A DNA stretch of 64,000 nucleotides from Thiohalocapsa sp. PB-PSB1 (GCA_016745215.1 CP050890.1:7457001-7521000); one strand, 5' to 3'; shown: positions 17,392 through 25,868, numbered from the stretch's first letter. Numbers and translations: made by a program. The notes: generated by a model not told the origin, from the sequence alone.

Positions 17392-20300
17392 TCAAGCCTC
17401 ATGGGTCTTGGCCTCCAGCAGGTTTTCGAAGTCCTCGTCCGACGTAGCATCGGCGGCGAAGCCGAGGTAGAGCGCGGGAAGTACGAACAGGACCATGACA
17501 AATGTGGTGATCAGGCCGCCAATGATGGCGAACGCCATGGGGCCCAGAATTTCCATACCGACGGCGCCGGCCATGACGGCAAAGGGCAATGCGACGACGG
17601 CCACCGCCAGCATGGTGGCAGTCTGCGATGTTGCATTGAGCAATGTCCCCCGGGTCACAAGCTCGGCTCCGAAGGCCATGCCTTCGGTGCGCTCCAGGCG
17701 CTGGAAGCCGGCATAGAGCAGGATGGCAAAGCGCGCCGCGAGACCCATCACCAGCAGCATGCCGAGGAAGACGCCAAGACTGAGCTGGCCGCTGATCAGA
17801 ACCAGGATGATGCTGCCAAAGACCGATATCGGCAGGCTGAGCAGCACGATCAACGCCAGCCGCCAGCTGCGCAATGCGGCCTGCAAGACCAGGAAGATGC
17901 CGATCAAGGCGGTCAGGGCTGCGGCGATTGCGTATCGGTGCTTGTCGGCCTGCAGTTGGTAGTCATCGAGAATGTCGGCGTGGTACTCCATCGGGAAGGT
18001 GTGAGCCTCGAGCCGAGTACGAATTTCGGAGGAGATGTCGGCCAGCGAACGACCGTAGAAATCGATCTCCAGGTCTGCGTAGCGGGCAACGCCCTCGCGC
18101 TTGAGCACCGTCGGATGGGGCTTGATGACCACCTCGGCGACGTCCTCGAGACGCACATAATTACCGCTGGGCGACTGGATCAGCAGGTTGCGAATGTCGC
18201 TGAGACTGGAACGATTGTCCTGGGTGCCCCAGACAACGACATCAAAGACCTTTTTTTCCTCGAACAGACTGCCAACCTCGAGTCCTGACAGCAGGGTCGC
18301 GGCGGCGCGGCGCACATCACCGGGTTTGATGCCGTGCTGGCGTGCACGCTCCAGGTCCACACGGATTTCAACCGTGGGTTCCATTGGGGTGCCGATGAAC
18401 TCGACCTCCTCGACGCCGTCGATGTCTTCGAGCATCGCCTTGACCTGCTGCGCCTCCGTCGACAGCACATCGGTGTCTTGGCCATAGACACGCACGACGA
18501 GCTTGTCGCTCTCGCCGGCCAGTACCTTGCTGATGCGTTCGCTGGAGTAGGTGGTCAGATCGGAGTCCACTCCGGGATAGCTGTCGATGATGGAATCCAC
18601 GGCCTCCACCATGTTATTGTAATTCGCGTCGGATGCCAGGCGCACCCATACCTGGGACTCGTTGATGCCGACGATCTTGTCCGAGGTGACCGCGCGGCCG
18701 ACATGCGCACCGACGTTGCTGACGCCCTGAAGTGCTTTCAGCTCATCCACCAGTTCGCCGGTAATGCGGCTCATCTCTGGCTGTGAAGTGCCGGGCTTGG
18801 CGGTCCAGTTGATTAGCAGGTCGCGCTCATGAAACTCGGGCAGTAGCTGCTCTGACTTGATGAAAGGCAAGCCAACCAGTATCGCCAGCAGGGCGATGCC
18901 GGCAACGGCATAAGCAATTATTTTGCCATATTGGGTTGAAAAGCCCGCTACGGTCCGCTCACTGTAGCCGGCGAGGGCGGCTGAGAGTTTCGTCTGGGTG
19001 ATTGCCCGTGGTTCAGCCGGCAACAGCAACAGGCACAGGGCCGGGGTCAGCAGCAGTGCGGTCAGCAAGGATGCGACCAGGGCGAGCGTGTAGCTTGTGG
19101 CCACCGAGGTCAGGAACGCGCCAAGCACACCTGAAACCATGACCAGCGGCAGAGCTAGTAGCAGCACGACGGCCAGGCCGAAGCTCAGTAGGCTGCGTGA
19201 GCTGAGTGCTGCGGTGGCGATGATAGTCCAGTGGTTGTCGGCGTCGGCGCGCGGCGCGGCGAGCATCTGCCGGATGCGGTAAGAATCCTCGATCGCGTCC
19301 TGGATCACGACACCAACGGCCATCATCAGCCCGGCGATGATCAGGGCATCGACGGTGGCGCCAGCGAGGAACAGCACGAACCAAGCCATCAACAGGGAGG
19401 TAATAACCGACAGGGTTGCGATCAGGGTCAGGTGCCAGTCGAGGAAGAACACAAACAGCACGGCCACAAGCAGCACCAGACCGATGACCGCGGCGGTGGC
19501 GACATTGCCCAGGGCGCGCTCGATAAAGGTGGCTGGACTGAAGATCTCAGTGTCGATGTCAATCCCGCTGAGACCGGGACGCAAGTCATCCAACGCTTGT
19601 TCGATGTTGGCGGTGACCTCCAGCGTGTTCGCCCAGGGGAATTTTTCAATGACCAGCATAATGCCGGTGTCGCCGCCGACGATGGCGTCGCCGATCAACG
19701 GCTGGTGGCTTTCGACGACCTCGGCGATATCGCCCAAACGCAGCTCCTTGCCTTCGACAACGACCTTGGACAGACCTTCGGGGGAGACGATTGGCAAGAC
19801 GTGACGCACGCCCAGGCGTTGGTTCGGGGTGTCGATAAAGCCACCAGTGCCAGGGTAGGCCGCATCGAGAAAGCTCAGCGGCGAGACCCAGAGCGCGTTA
19901 CCCGTGGTTGCGAGCACCTCTTGCAATGACACATCCTGTGCTTGGAGGGTTTCTGGATCCACATGGACCTGTAGCTGGCGCTTGCGCTGGCCCCAGATGG
20001 AGACATGCGCAACCCCGGGAACACCCATCAAGCGCGGGCGGATGTTCCAACGCGCTAGCACCGACATGTCGATCAGCGACAACTCATCGGAGCGCAGGCC
20101 GATTTTCATCACACGGCTAGTGGATGAGACCGGTTGCAGCATGACCGGCGCCTTGGAGACGTTCGGCAGGCCGTGGGCCTGGGTCAGCTTCTCCTGGACC
20201 ATCTGGCGGGCGCGCATCAGATCGGTGCCGGGTAGGAAGGTCAATTGGATAGATGAGACAGAAGGGATGGATTCGGAGCGGATACTGTCGAGCCAGGCGA

Positions 20301-20529
20301 CTCCGTTCAGCAGGTCGGCCTCCAGCGGGACCGTGATCAATTGCTCGACCTCGGCTGCCGATAGGCCCAATGCCTCGGTCTGAATTTCCACCGTGGGCGG
20401 CGAAAATTCCGGCAACAAGTCTGCCGGTGTATCTCCTATCTTAATGATTCCGAAAACGATCAATGCTAACGATACGGCTACGAATATATATCTGAGCCGA
20501 AGGCTGCTACGTATCAATGTACTCAACAT
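17392..20529 (-). CDS. RND efflux permease homologue with degenerate proton relay (pump 2)
   Basis: 1045 residues, starting MLSTLIRSSLRLRYIFVAVS after a GAGGAGAG ribosome site. The overall layout matches pump 1: LLPEFSPPTVEIQTEALGLS near the N-terminus, paired six-helix bundles, and large periplasmic loops including HQPLIGDAIVGGDTGIMLVI. The fourth-helix segment near residue 408 reads AVGVVIQDAIEDSYRI, against GAVVDDAIIDIENI in pump 1: the first Asp of the VDD motif is Gln and the Glu-Asn pair is Tyr-Arg. Two other Asp residues and a new Glu are present, so the relay may be altered rather than lost. It is the first gene of the cluster. It could form mixed trimers with pump 1, as known for MdtB/MdtC, or act as a regulator. 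Confidence 0.88.
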   Translation of the reverse strand: MLSTLIRSSLRLRYIFVAVSLALIVFGIIKIGDTPADLLPEFSPPTVEIQTEALGLSAAEVEQLITVPLEADLLNGVAWLDSIRSESIPSVSSIQLTFLPGTDLMRARQMVQEKLTQAHGLPNVSKAPVMLQPVSSTSRVMKIGLRSDELSLIDMSVLARWNIRPRLMGVPGVAHVSIWGQRKRQLQVHVDPETLQAQDVSLQEVLATTGNALWVSPLSFLDAAYPGTGGFIDTPNQRLGVRHVLPIVSPEGLSKVVVEGKELRLGDIAEVVESHQPLIGDAIVGGDTGIMLVIEKFPWANTLEVTANIEQALDDLRPGLSGIDIDTEIFSPATFIERALGNVATAAVIGLVLLVAVLFVFFLDWHLTLIATLSVITSLLMAWFVLFLAGATVDALIIAGLMMAVGVVIQDAIEDSYRIRQMLAAPRADADNHWTIIATAALSSRSLLSFGLAVVLLLALPLVMVSGVLGAFLTSVATSYTLALVASLLTALLLTPALCLLLLPAEPRAITQTKLSAALAGYSERTVAGFSTQYGKIIAYAVAGIALLAILVGLPFIKSEQLLPEFHERDLLINWTAKPGTSQPEMSRITGELVDELKALQGVSNVGAHVGRAVTSDKIVGINESQVWVRLASDANYNNMVEAVDSIIDSYPGVDSDLTTYSSERISKVLAGESDKLVVRVYGQDTDVLSTEAQQVKAMLEDIDGVEEVEFIGTPMEPTVEIRVDLERARQHGIKPGDVRRAAATLLSGLEVGSLFEEKKVFDVVVWGTQDNRSSLSDIRNLLIQSPSGNYVRLEDVAEVVIKPHPTVLKREGVARYADLEIDFYGRSLADISSEIRTRLEAHTFPMEYHADILDDYQLQADKHRYAIAAALTALIGIFLVLQAALRSWRLALIVLLSLPISVFGSIILVLISGQLSLGVFLGMLLVMGLAARFAILLYAGFQRLERTEGMAFGAELVTRGTLLNATSQTATMLAVAVVALPFAVMAGAVGMEILGPMAFAIIGGLITTFVMVLFVLPALYLGFAADATSDEDFENLLEAKTHEA

Positions 20530-20636
20530 ATCGCTCTCCTCGCCCGCCTGATCCAGCGGTCGTTAATCGGGTTTTTGGCATGCAATCTGGCGAGTGCCTC
20601 GTTGATGTAATCGCACCTTATCGAGGTGCTGCCAAC

Positions 20637-20658
20637 GGCTTTGTTCATAAGCTCGGCC
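20637..20658 (+). repeat. Dispersed short repeat, copy A
   Basis: GGCTTTGTTCATAAGCTCGG matches a site at 21863-21883 on the same strand, and the reverse complement of its core (TTATGAACAAGGCC) appears at 20752-20766. Copies two and three are also flanked by a GGGTTGGT-like stretch, so the repeat may be part of a longer decayed element of about 50-60 bases. Confidence 0.6.
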
Positions 20659-20751
20659 TAGACTTGGGGTTAACCTCGAATGCCACAGTATTTTAAATTA
20701 GAAAATTGTCTTACGACAAAGCCACGCGCACCCGCTCGTCAGTTGGTCGGA

Positions 20752-20766
20752 GTTATGAACAAGGCC
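20752..20766 (-). repeat. Dispersed short repeat, inverted copy B
   Basis: GTTATGAACAAGGCC is the reverse complement of the core seen in copies A and C. It lies about 100 bases from copy A, so A and B could pair as a stem. CTACCAACCCCGC follows it, mirrored by GCAGGGTTGGT before copy C. Confidence 0.55.
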
Positions 20767-20898
20767 CTACCAACCCCGCATACCAATTATAGAATAGCAC
20801 CCACAAGTGCAAAGTCTACAGCGCATCGAGTAATACGCTGCCGTCCTCATGATGCTCGGGCCAGGGCGAGAGTGCCCTGATGGTAGGCTAAGAAGACA

Positions 20899-20939
20899 AT
20901 GGCGCCCTGGCCGCGGTATTTCCGTGCTCAGGGCGCCAT
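20899..20939. repeat. Perfect 11-bp inverted repeat (hairpin)
   Basis: ATGGCGCCCTG at 20899-20909 pairs with CAGGGCGCCAT at 20929-20939 across a 19-base loop. No run of T follows on either strand, so a simple intrinsic terminator is unlikely. Partial CCTGATGG repeats flank it on both sides. Confidence 0.6.
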
Positions 20940-21008
20940 CAGCTTCCTGATGGTTATTTACTGTTTCTGGCTGCTAGTGCCTCGGTGCAGATGTTCCAAG
21001 ACAGTCTC

Positions 21009-21090
21009 CGGTCGTTATCGTTGTCGTTGTCGTTGTCATAATCGTCTTAGCCGAATGCTCGATAACGACTACGACAACGACAACGAACCG
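21009..21090. repeat. Hexanucleotide inverted repeat (GTTGTC / GACAAC)
   Basis: One arm is made of tandem GTTRTC hexamers (21009-21044), the other of GACAAC-type hexamers (21060-21090). A 15-base perfect match pairs 21018-21032 (TCGTTGTCGTTGTCG) with 21072-21086. The transcript would fold into a long hairpin with a loop of about 39 bases. Period-six arrays of similar style, but different sequence, occur at 53964-54004. Confidence 0.7.
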
Positions 21091-21176
21091 CCTCGGGATT
21101 TCTGTACCGCTCCACTAGCGATAACCAGATGTAACCATAGGGATGCAGCTGTTGGGATGAAATTTCTGGCCTGGAA

Positions 21177-21611
21177 TCAGTTCGTGACCTTCAGGTGCTC
21201 GTCAATGACATCGTCGGTTTTATGGGCCTGGCGATACATCTCCATGACCTGGTCGGCGGTGGGCTCGTCGGCGTCGATAATGACAGTGCCAAGCTCAACG
21301 AATTTTTTGTATTCAGCCTCGAACTGATCGGCGACATCGGAATATTTATCAGCATCTGCGATTTTTCGCCATGCTGTCCAATGCTCCTCCACATCCCCGA
21401 GTTGCTTTGTCCATTCTTGTTTGGCGCTGACACCGTCGACGCTCAACTCCGGCTCGGCTGCATGGAACATGGCTGCTGCCACTAGTTCCCAAAGGCTAAC
21501 CTCGACTTCGCGCAGCCTGTGCTCTTGCTCCACGGATGAGTGATCATCGGCAATTACAGGAACACTCACAACGAGGGCAAGGGTGATAGCTGAGATTGTT
21601 AGTGCTTTCAT
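21177..21611 (-). CDS. Small secreted helical protein of unknown function
   Basis: 144 residues. MKALTISAITLALVVSVPVI is a signal peptide, with cleavage likely after VIA. The mature protein is acidic, has no cysteine and looks like a four-helix bundle (repeated amphipathic segments such as SLWELVAAAMFHAAEP and ADQFEAEYKKFVELG). AAAGGAG lies at good spacing before the ATG. The size and helix pattern recall small periplasmic bundle proteins, but no haem-binding CxxCH or other motif is present, so I assign no function. It stands alone on the minus strand downstream of the halogenase-like gene, separated from it by an ISL3 remnant. Confidence 0.75.
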   Translation of the reverse strand: MKALTISAITLALVVSVPVIADDHSSVEQEHRLREVEVSLWELVAAAMFHAAEPELSVDGVSAKQEWTKQLGDVEEHWTAWRKIADADKYSDVADQFEAEYKKFVELGTVIIDADEPTADQVMEMYRQAHKTDDVIDEHLKVTN

Positions 21612-21862
21612 GTTGTGTCTTCTCCTTTATGTCAGGAAGATTTCTTGACTGCGGGGGCAAGATTAGCATTATTACGCGCATTGAACCAATTAAGGTATAT
21701 TATTCCATTTGTTATGGTTTTTCTTTATACGATATTCCCCGCTCGAAAGTACCGGTTCTTTAGCAATCTGGCAGTAATCCATCCCCTGAAGCAGTCCTTT
21801 CCGTGCAAGTGAAAATACGGCCGTAGCAGGGTTGGTGTTGCCGAGGTCCGTTGTGTCGGTGA

Positions 21863-21883
21863 GGCCTTGTTCATAAGCTCGGC
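21863..21883 (+). repeat. Dispersed short repeat, copy C
   Basis: GGCCTTGTTCATAAGCTCGG ends exactly where the presumed ISL3 terminal inverted repeat begins (21884), so it may mark the original insertion target or an end-associated sequence. See copies A and B. Confidence 0.6.
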
Positions 21884-22200
21884 GGCTCTCCTGGATTTTG
21901 TGGGAACCAATAAATATCTCAAAAACAACCACTTAGTCTCATTTTTTCGTACACATTAAGATTAAAATGTGGTTGAGCACAAAGTCTGTAACTCATTGAT
22001 TTATAATGTATCGACCCCGAACCGGTCATATCCGTTGAGATCCAGGAATACCCTTTGATAGAGGTGCCCGAGGTTGGTGATGCCATAGCAGCGGCGTTTG
22101 ATGACTTTGATCTTACTATTTAACCCCTCGACAAAGCCGCTGGTGTGTCGAGCAATAAAATAATTCGTCACTTCCTCAAAGTGAGTATTCCGCGGAGCGG
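21884..22200 (-). mobile_element. ISL3-family element, right-end remnant
   Basis: The reverse strand holds the last 60-odd codons of an ISL3-type transposase (FEEVTNYFIARHTSGFVEGL, then IKVIKRRCYGITNLGHLYQR), stop at 22001. About 95 bases further on, 21884-21908 reads on the reverse strand as GGTTCCCACAAAATCCAGGA plus GAGCC, a plausible terminal inverted repeat. Everything upstream of the final transposase segment is missing; instead the frame continues into a short tandem repeat and the halogenase-like gene. Left boundary is approximate. Confidence 0.7.
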
Positions 22201-23782
22201 TTCGGGACACCCACATTTCGGCGGGGCGGAGTGGGTGTCCTTTTCTTGATTGGAGTGGGTGTCCTTTTCTTGATTGCGGGTGTCCTTTTCTTGATTGAGT
22301 GGGTGTCCTTTTCTTGTTTCTTGATTTTTTGTTCTTATTCAGATGCCGACCGCTGGTTCGGGTGTGCTTCATTACCTCTTTGCCAAGTTCGATATCCCAG
22401 AACTGATCGCTGTTGCGGCCATGCTCGCAATCCCTTTCCCTCAGGTAGCGATGAAGCTGTTCTTGGATGTTATGAATACCTTTGATTGCTGAATGATCAA
22501 GGATACGACTTGTCTCTTGCCATGCCTGATCGGCGGTGATCCCAGTCATTCCTGGGTCATAGCCCCACTGCTCCGACATCGACGTCGGCAGAATAATACC
22601 GAAACAGTGCATAAGCAGCGCCTGAAAATGAACACGATGCAAGTCATAGATGCCGTGATAATTGCCGCGCACATGAAGCAGAAAACTCTCGAACCAGAAG
22701 CGCGAATAGTTGTTGTAGGCAATCACTTTATCGGCGTACTCTGTTGATCGACCTGCTCTATCCGTTGCGATCAGGTCGCCGATCATGCGGTTCGTATCTG
22801 ACAAAAAAGCAGAGCCTGGGGACAGCAGGGGATCCATGAAAGCTGCTGCCATTCCGGTAAGGAACCATCGCTGCGTGGAATAGGTCTGCTTCGCACGCCT
22901 TGCCAGGCGCTTCATGCGATGGAAGCCTTGGATTTCAGTGTGCGGGGTGATTAGCTGTCTCATGCACTGATGGGTATGCAGGAACTGAATAAAGGCATGG
23001 CCGTCTTTGATGTCCAGATTCGTCATATCCGTCTTCATGGTGACGCCGATACTTACGGTATCCTTGTTCAGGGGAATGACCCAGATCCAATAGCCTCGAT
23101 ACATGAAATGCACGGTGGACAAGAATCTGCTGGTATGACAAACCCTGGAGCGCCATTCCATATCTCCAAGTAGATCGAGATTTGCGGTGTGCTTGAAGCG
23201 TGCCCAGTAGGCGCTGACCGGATGCCGATGATCTAAAGATTCGATCAGATTGAGTTTCCTGCCAAGTGGAGAGGCAAAGCCCGCCGCATCCACCAGATAG
23301 GTGCAGCGAAAGCGTCCTTGAGACGTGTCTACGAGATGTCCATGATCGACATCGAGCTCAATTCCCTTGACCTTGCAGCCAAGGCGCACATCCACTCCCA
23401 GCGCCCGATTCATCTCGCACATGTCGGTATCGAAGCGCTTCCGATCCAATTGATGCGAAGGCGTGCCATGGAACCAGGAACGTCCAGCCTCGCTCATCCT
23501 TTCAATGGGCAAGTCGCGTTTGGGCGAATCGAAGAAGAATCGAAGCCCGTGCTTATAAAGGTGATGGGTGTCCAGATAATGGCCTAAATCCAGGTGACGC
23601 ACGGCATAGTCCCAGAAGGATTCGAGGGTGGATTCACCCACCCACGGGGCAAACTCTGTTTTACGCTCGATCTGCACGATATTCATGTCAGGGTGCTTGA
23701 GTTTCAGCTGCCTGGCCAGGCAACTGCCTGCCATAGATGCACCTATGATAAGTAGATCGCAAGTGGTGTTATCAGCGGACAT
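22001..23782 (-). CDS. Flavin-dependent halogenase-like oxidoreductase with ISL3-derived C-terminal tail
   Basis: 593 residues. The first about 480 form an FAD-dependent enzyme of the tryptophan-halogenase type: dinucleotide-binding DLLIIGASMAGSCLARQLK, GESTLESFWDY, the halogenase hallmark WIWVIP (YWIWVIPL, about residue 229), and MDPLLSPGSAFLSDTNRM near residue 320, which resembles the FAD-site DP-S-G motif. Halogenases use FADH2, oxygen and halide to make a hypohalous species; substrate is unknown. Residues about 483-525 are encoded by a tandem repeat (SRKGHP units). The last about 65 residues are the C-terminus of an ISL3 transposase. The enzyme domain looks complete, so the fusion may only add a tail. 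The native stop was probably lost when the IS remnant joined. No flavin reductase gene is nearby. Confidence 0.75.
   Translation of the reverse strand: MSADNTTCDLLIIGASMAGSCLARQLKLKHPDMNIVQIERKTEFAPWVGESTLESFWDYAVRHLDLGHYLDTHHLYKHGLRFFFDSPKRDLPIERMSEAGRSWFHGTPSHQLDRKRFDTDMCEMNRALGVDVRLGCKVKGIELDVDHGHLVDTSQGRFRCTYLVDAAGFASPLGRKLNLIESLDHRHPVSAYWARFKHTANLDLLGDMEWRSRVCHTSRFLSTVHFMYRGYWIWVIPLNKDTVSIGVTMKTDMTNLDIKDGHAFIQFLHTHQCMRQLITPHTEIQGFHRMKRLARRAKQTYSTQRWFLTGMAAAFMDPLLSPGSAFLSDTNRMIGDLIATDRAGRSTEYADKVIAYNNYSRFWFESFLLHVRGNYHGIYDLHRVHFQALLMHCFGIILPTSMSEQWGYDPGMTGITADQAWQETSRILDHSAIKGIHNIQEQLHRYLRERDCEHGRNSDQFWDIELGKEVMKHTRTSGRHLNKNKKSRNKKRTPTQSRKGHPQSRKGHPLQSRKGHPLRPAEMWVSRTAPRNTHFEEVTNYFIARHTSGFVEGLNSKIKVIKRRCYGITNLGHLYQRVFLDLNGYDRFGVDTL
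22229..22316. repeat. Tandem repeat of about 21-24 bp inside the halogenase-like frame
   Basis: Four units of GGGTGTCCTTTTCTTGATTG, with or without a leading GAGT: 22229-22252, 22253-22276, 22277-22297 and 22298-22316 (last one partial). On the minus strand they encode repeated SRKGHP blocks that link the enzyme domain to the ISL3 tail. Unit lengths are multiples of three (24, 24, 21), so the frame is kept. Confidence 0.85.
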
Positions 23783-24329
23783 CAGATTAATCCTCAGGCA
23801 AATACAGGGACTCGAGTATATAGCCCAAGTCCATTAATATCACTAACGCATTGGGGAAGTTAAACCATGCAAGCCAGTATATCCTATCGAATATAAATCA
23901 AGGCGATCTGACAGGCATGCAATTCGTTCGATTTTGATCGCTTGGACATTTGAGATGATGGGTTAGACCTAGTGATTTTGATTAATTGGAATTTAGACTA
24001 TCTGCAATCGGAAGTTTGATCAGTGAAGTATTTTGCTTTGTCTCTGTGAAGAATTCACACTTTCGGTCAGATAATGGCAATGGAAAAAATGCTAAGGAAG
24101 CAATTTGTTGACTGTTTTATTCTCTGAGTCCGGGGATGACGATTACTATAAAAAAGAATGAAATTTTCGGAAAAGTTGCACGTTCAAAATGGAAGATAGA
24201 AAAGTTCGAGAAATGATTTTTCAGGCTAAGCTGTTATCGGAGGCTATTGCTGGTAATTTCTCACAACTCTTCCGTCAAAAAATTCACAGTAATAGTTCTT
24301 TATAGAGGCTAGGTTTAATTTCGATGTAA
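23783..24329. other. AT-rich intergenic region, nothing recognised
   Basis: About 550 bases, more AT-rich than the surroundings, between the halogenase-like start and the IS66 pseudogene. No open frame with coding character, tRNA or clear repeat was found. The promoter of the halogenase-like gene should lie within it. Confidence 0.5.
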
Positions 24330-25859
24330 CTATTCAGGCGCCATGCCCATGAACGCGGGCCATCGGCCCTCGAACAGGAGGCGCAGGGCCTCTGCAGAAG
24401 AGACCCCATTCTTCGCGCAGGTCGAGAGATAGCTGCGGATGCGGGAGAAGAACTTTGCCCCCAACTTCGAACGGAAGCAGCCGGAGATCTTCTGCTGAAC
24501 TTTGCTCATGCGCAGATTCCGTTCGCCCTGATTGTTGGTCAAGGGCACGTCCAGTTCCAGCATGAAGCGCAGCACATCGTCCTCGAACTGAATCAACCGA
24601 TCCAGTCAGTTTCTGGATTTGGAGCGTTTCAGTCGACCGCGCTGGCCTTTTTTCCGTTGTGACTCGTGCGCTGGGGGACACGCGATCTCGGCCTCTTTGA
24701 GGAGTTGTCGATAGCGCGTTCTGAAGGCGTCGGCTTGCGGGGTGTCGAGCATACCGCCTGCGGCTTCAACGACCGTGTTGATCTCCAACAACAGCGCTTG
24801 CATGTGTTGAGCCCACTGCTGTTGGTCCTGCTCCCAAGCCCGCTGCAGCTCGCGCAGGTGGTGAGCGTTGCACAGGGCGTGGCGACAGCGCAGCTGGTAG
24901 TCGGGTTTCCAATGATCATGTACTCAGGTGCCAGTGTACTCGGGAAGGAAGTGTACTCGGGAAGGACACCCATCGCCGCGATGGCTTCACCGCCGCGCTT
25001 TTCGTGAGGCATCAGCAGTGTCAGCGTGGGGCTGCAGGCCACATGCAGCCACTTGCGGTGTCCGCGATAGATGTTCTGGTTCATCCGATCTGTCCTCGTG
25101 CTGCAGGCCACATGCAGCCACTTGCGGTGTCCGCCGATGTCGATCCCAGTCTCGTCGGCGTGCAGGAGGGGCGCCTTGGCGAGCTGCTGCTTGACCCAAT
25201 CCTCAAAGGGGGCCAGCTTTTCATAGGCTTCTTTGTTGAAATTGTCGATGCTGCCGGTACTCAACGGAATGGAGAACTGATCGGCGAAGTGTTCTTCGAT
25301 CCGCTTGTAGGGGAGCAGTTGGAAGTTGGACATGTAGACCGAGTGGATCTTCACTCCGGAGGCGTATTGGGCCTTGACCGTCACATGCTCCGGGAAAGGG
25401 GCGACGACTCGGCGCCCGTGTTCATCTTCCAGGATCTCGGCCTGATACTCCGTCACCACGCTGGAGATCTGGATATCGAACACCTGCCGGCGCTCGACAC
25501 CGATGCGCTGAAAGGTGCCATCGGTGGGCAGCGTGGCGCGATCCACCTCGAGTGGCTCTCTGGTCCGGATCATCGACCAGCTCCAGGTGGTTGCCGGTAT
25601 GCCCTGTCTGAGCGCCGGGCTTGTTGTTGGTGGTGTTGCGCCTGGTCTTGCGCATGCGGTTGGGGTCGCTGGACGGGGGTTTGCTACTGTTGCGGCTATT
25701 CAGTCTCAAGCGGTTCAACAGCAAGGTGACCAGGGTCAGCAACAGTTCCAACGCTGTTCGCAGTGTCGCAGAGAGGTTGCGCTCCTGCTCGATCTGCTGC
25801 CCGACCTGTTCGAGGATCTGTTCGAGGGTCTGTTCAACCTCGATGTGTCCGATCTTCAT
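24330..25859 (-). pseudogene. IS66-family transposase, degraded
   Basis: Four reverse-frame segments rebuild one IS66 TnpC. 25859 to about 25560 gives the N-terminal coiled coil and SSKPPSSDPNRMRKT linker. 25573 to about 24900 gives the zinc-region and catalytic start (LLHADETGIDIGGHRKWLHV). 24803-24606 and 24596-24330 give the end (LTNNQGERNLRMSKVQQKI with the catalytic Glu, then FRSKLGAKFFSRIRSYLST). Breaks are a frameshift near 25560, a 69-bp in-frame duplication at 25031-25134, a frameshift near 24900-24950 associated with repeated GTACTCGGGAAGG, and a stop near 24606. No tnpA/tnpB partners are seen. The element cannot make a working transposase. Confidence 0.9.
25031..25134. repeat. 35-bp direct repeat within IS66 pseudogene
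   Basis: The same 35 bases (starting GCTGCAGGCCACATGCAGCC) occur at 25031-25065 and 25100-25134, offset by 69 bases. On the minus strand this duplicates GHRKWLHVACS and inserts 23 residues in frame next to the catalytic DETG. The intervening bases encode TRTDRMNQNIYR. Confidence 0.9.
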
Positions 25860-25868
25860 GGGCCGGGC

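Larger units (their letters stand above)
20530..21176. other. Intergenic region with repeats, no gene seen
   Basis: About 650 bases between the RND cluster and a small secreted-protein gene. It holds the short TTGTTCATAAGCTCGGC repeat, a hairpin-forming inverted repeat and a hexanucleotide inverted repeat (each listed separately). No convincing coding sequence was found on either strand. The upstream promoter of the nine-gene cluster should lie here, but I cannot place it with confidence. Confidence 0.6.

Noticed and set aside
20899..20939. Intrinsic terminator
   Set aside because: Strong stem but no T-run on either side; listed as an inverted repeat only.
22231..22485. Plus-strand frame with repeated GVLFLI blocks opposite the halogenase gene
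   Set aside because: Hydrophobic repeats are the antisense of the SRKGHP repeat; no independent evidence of a gene.
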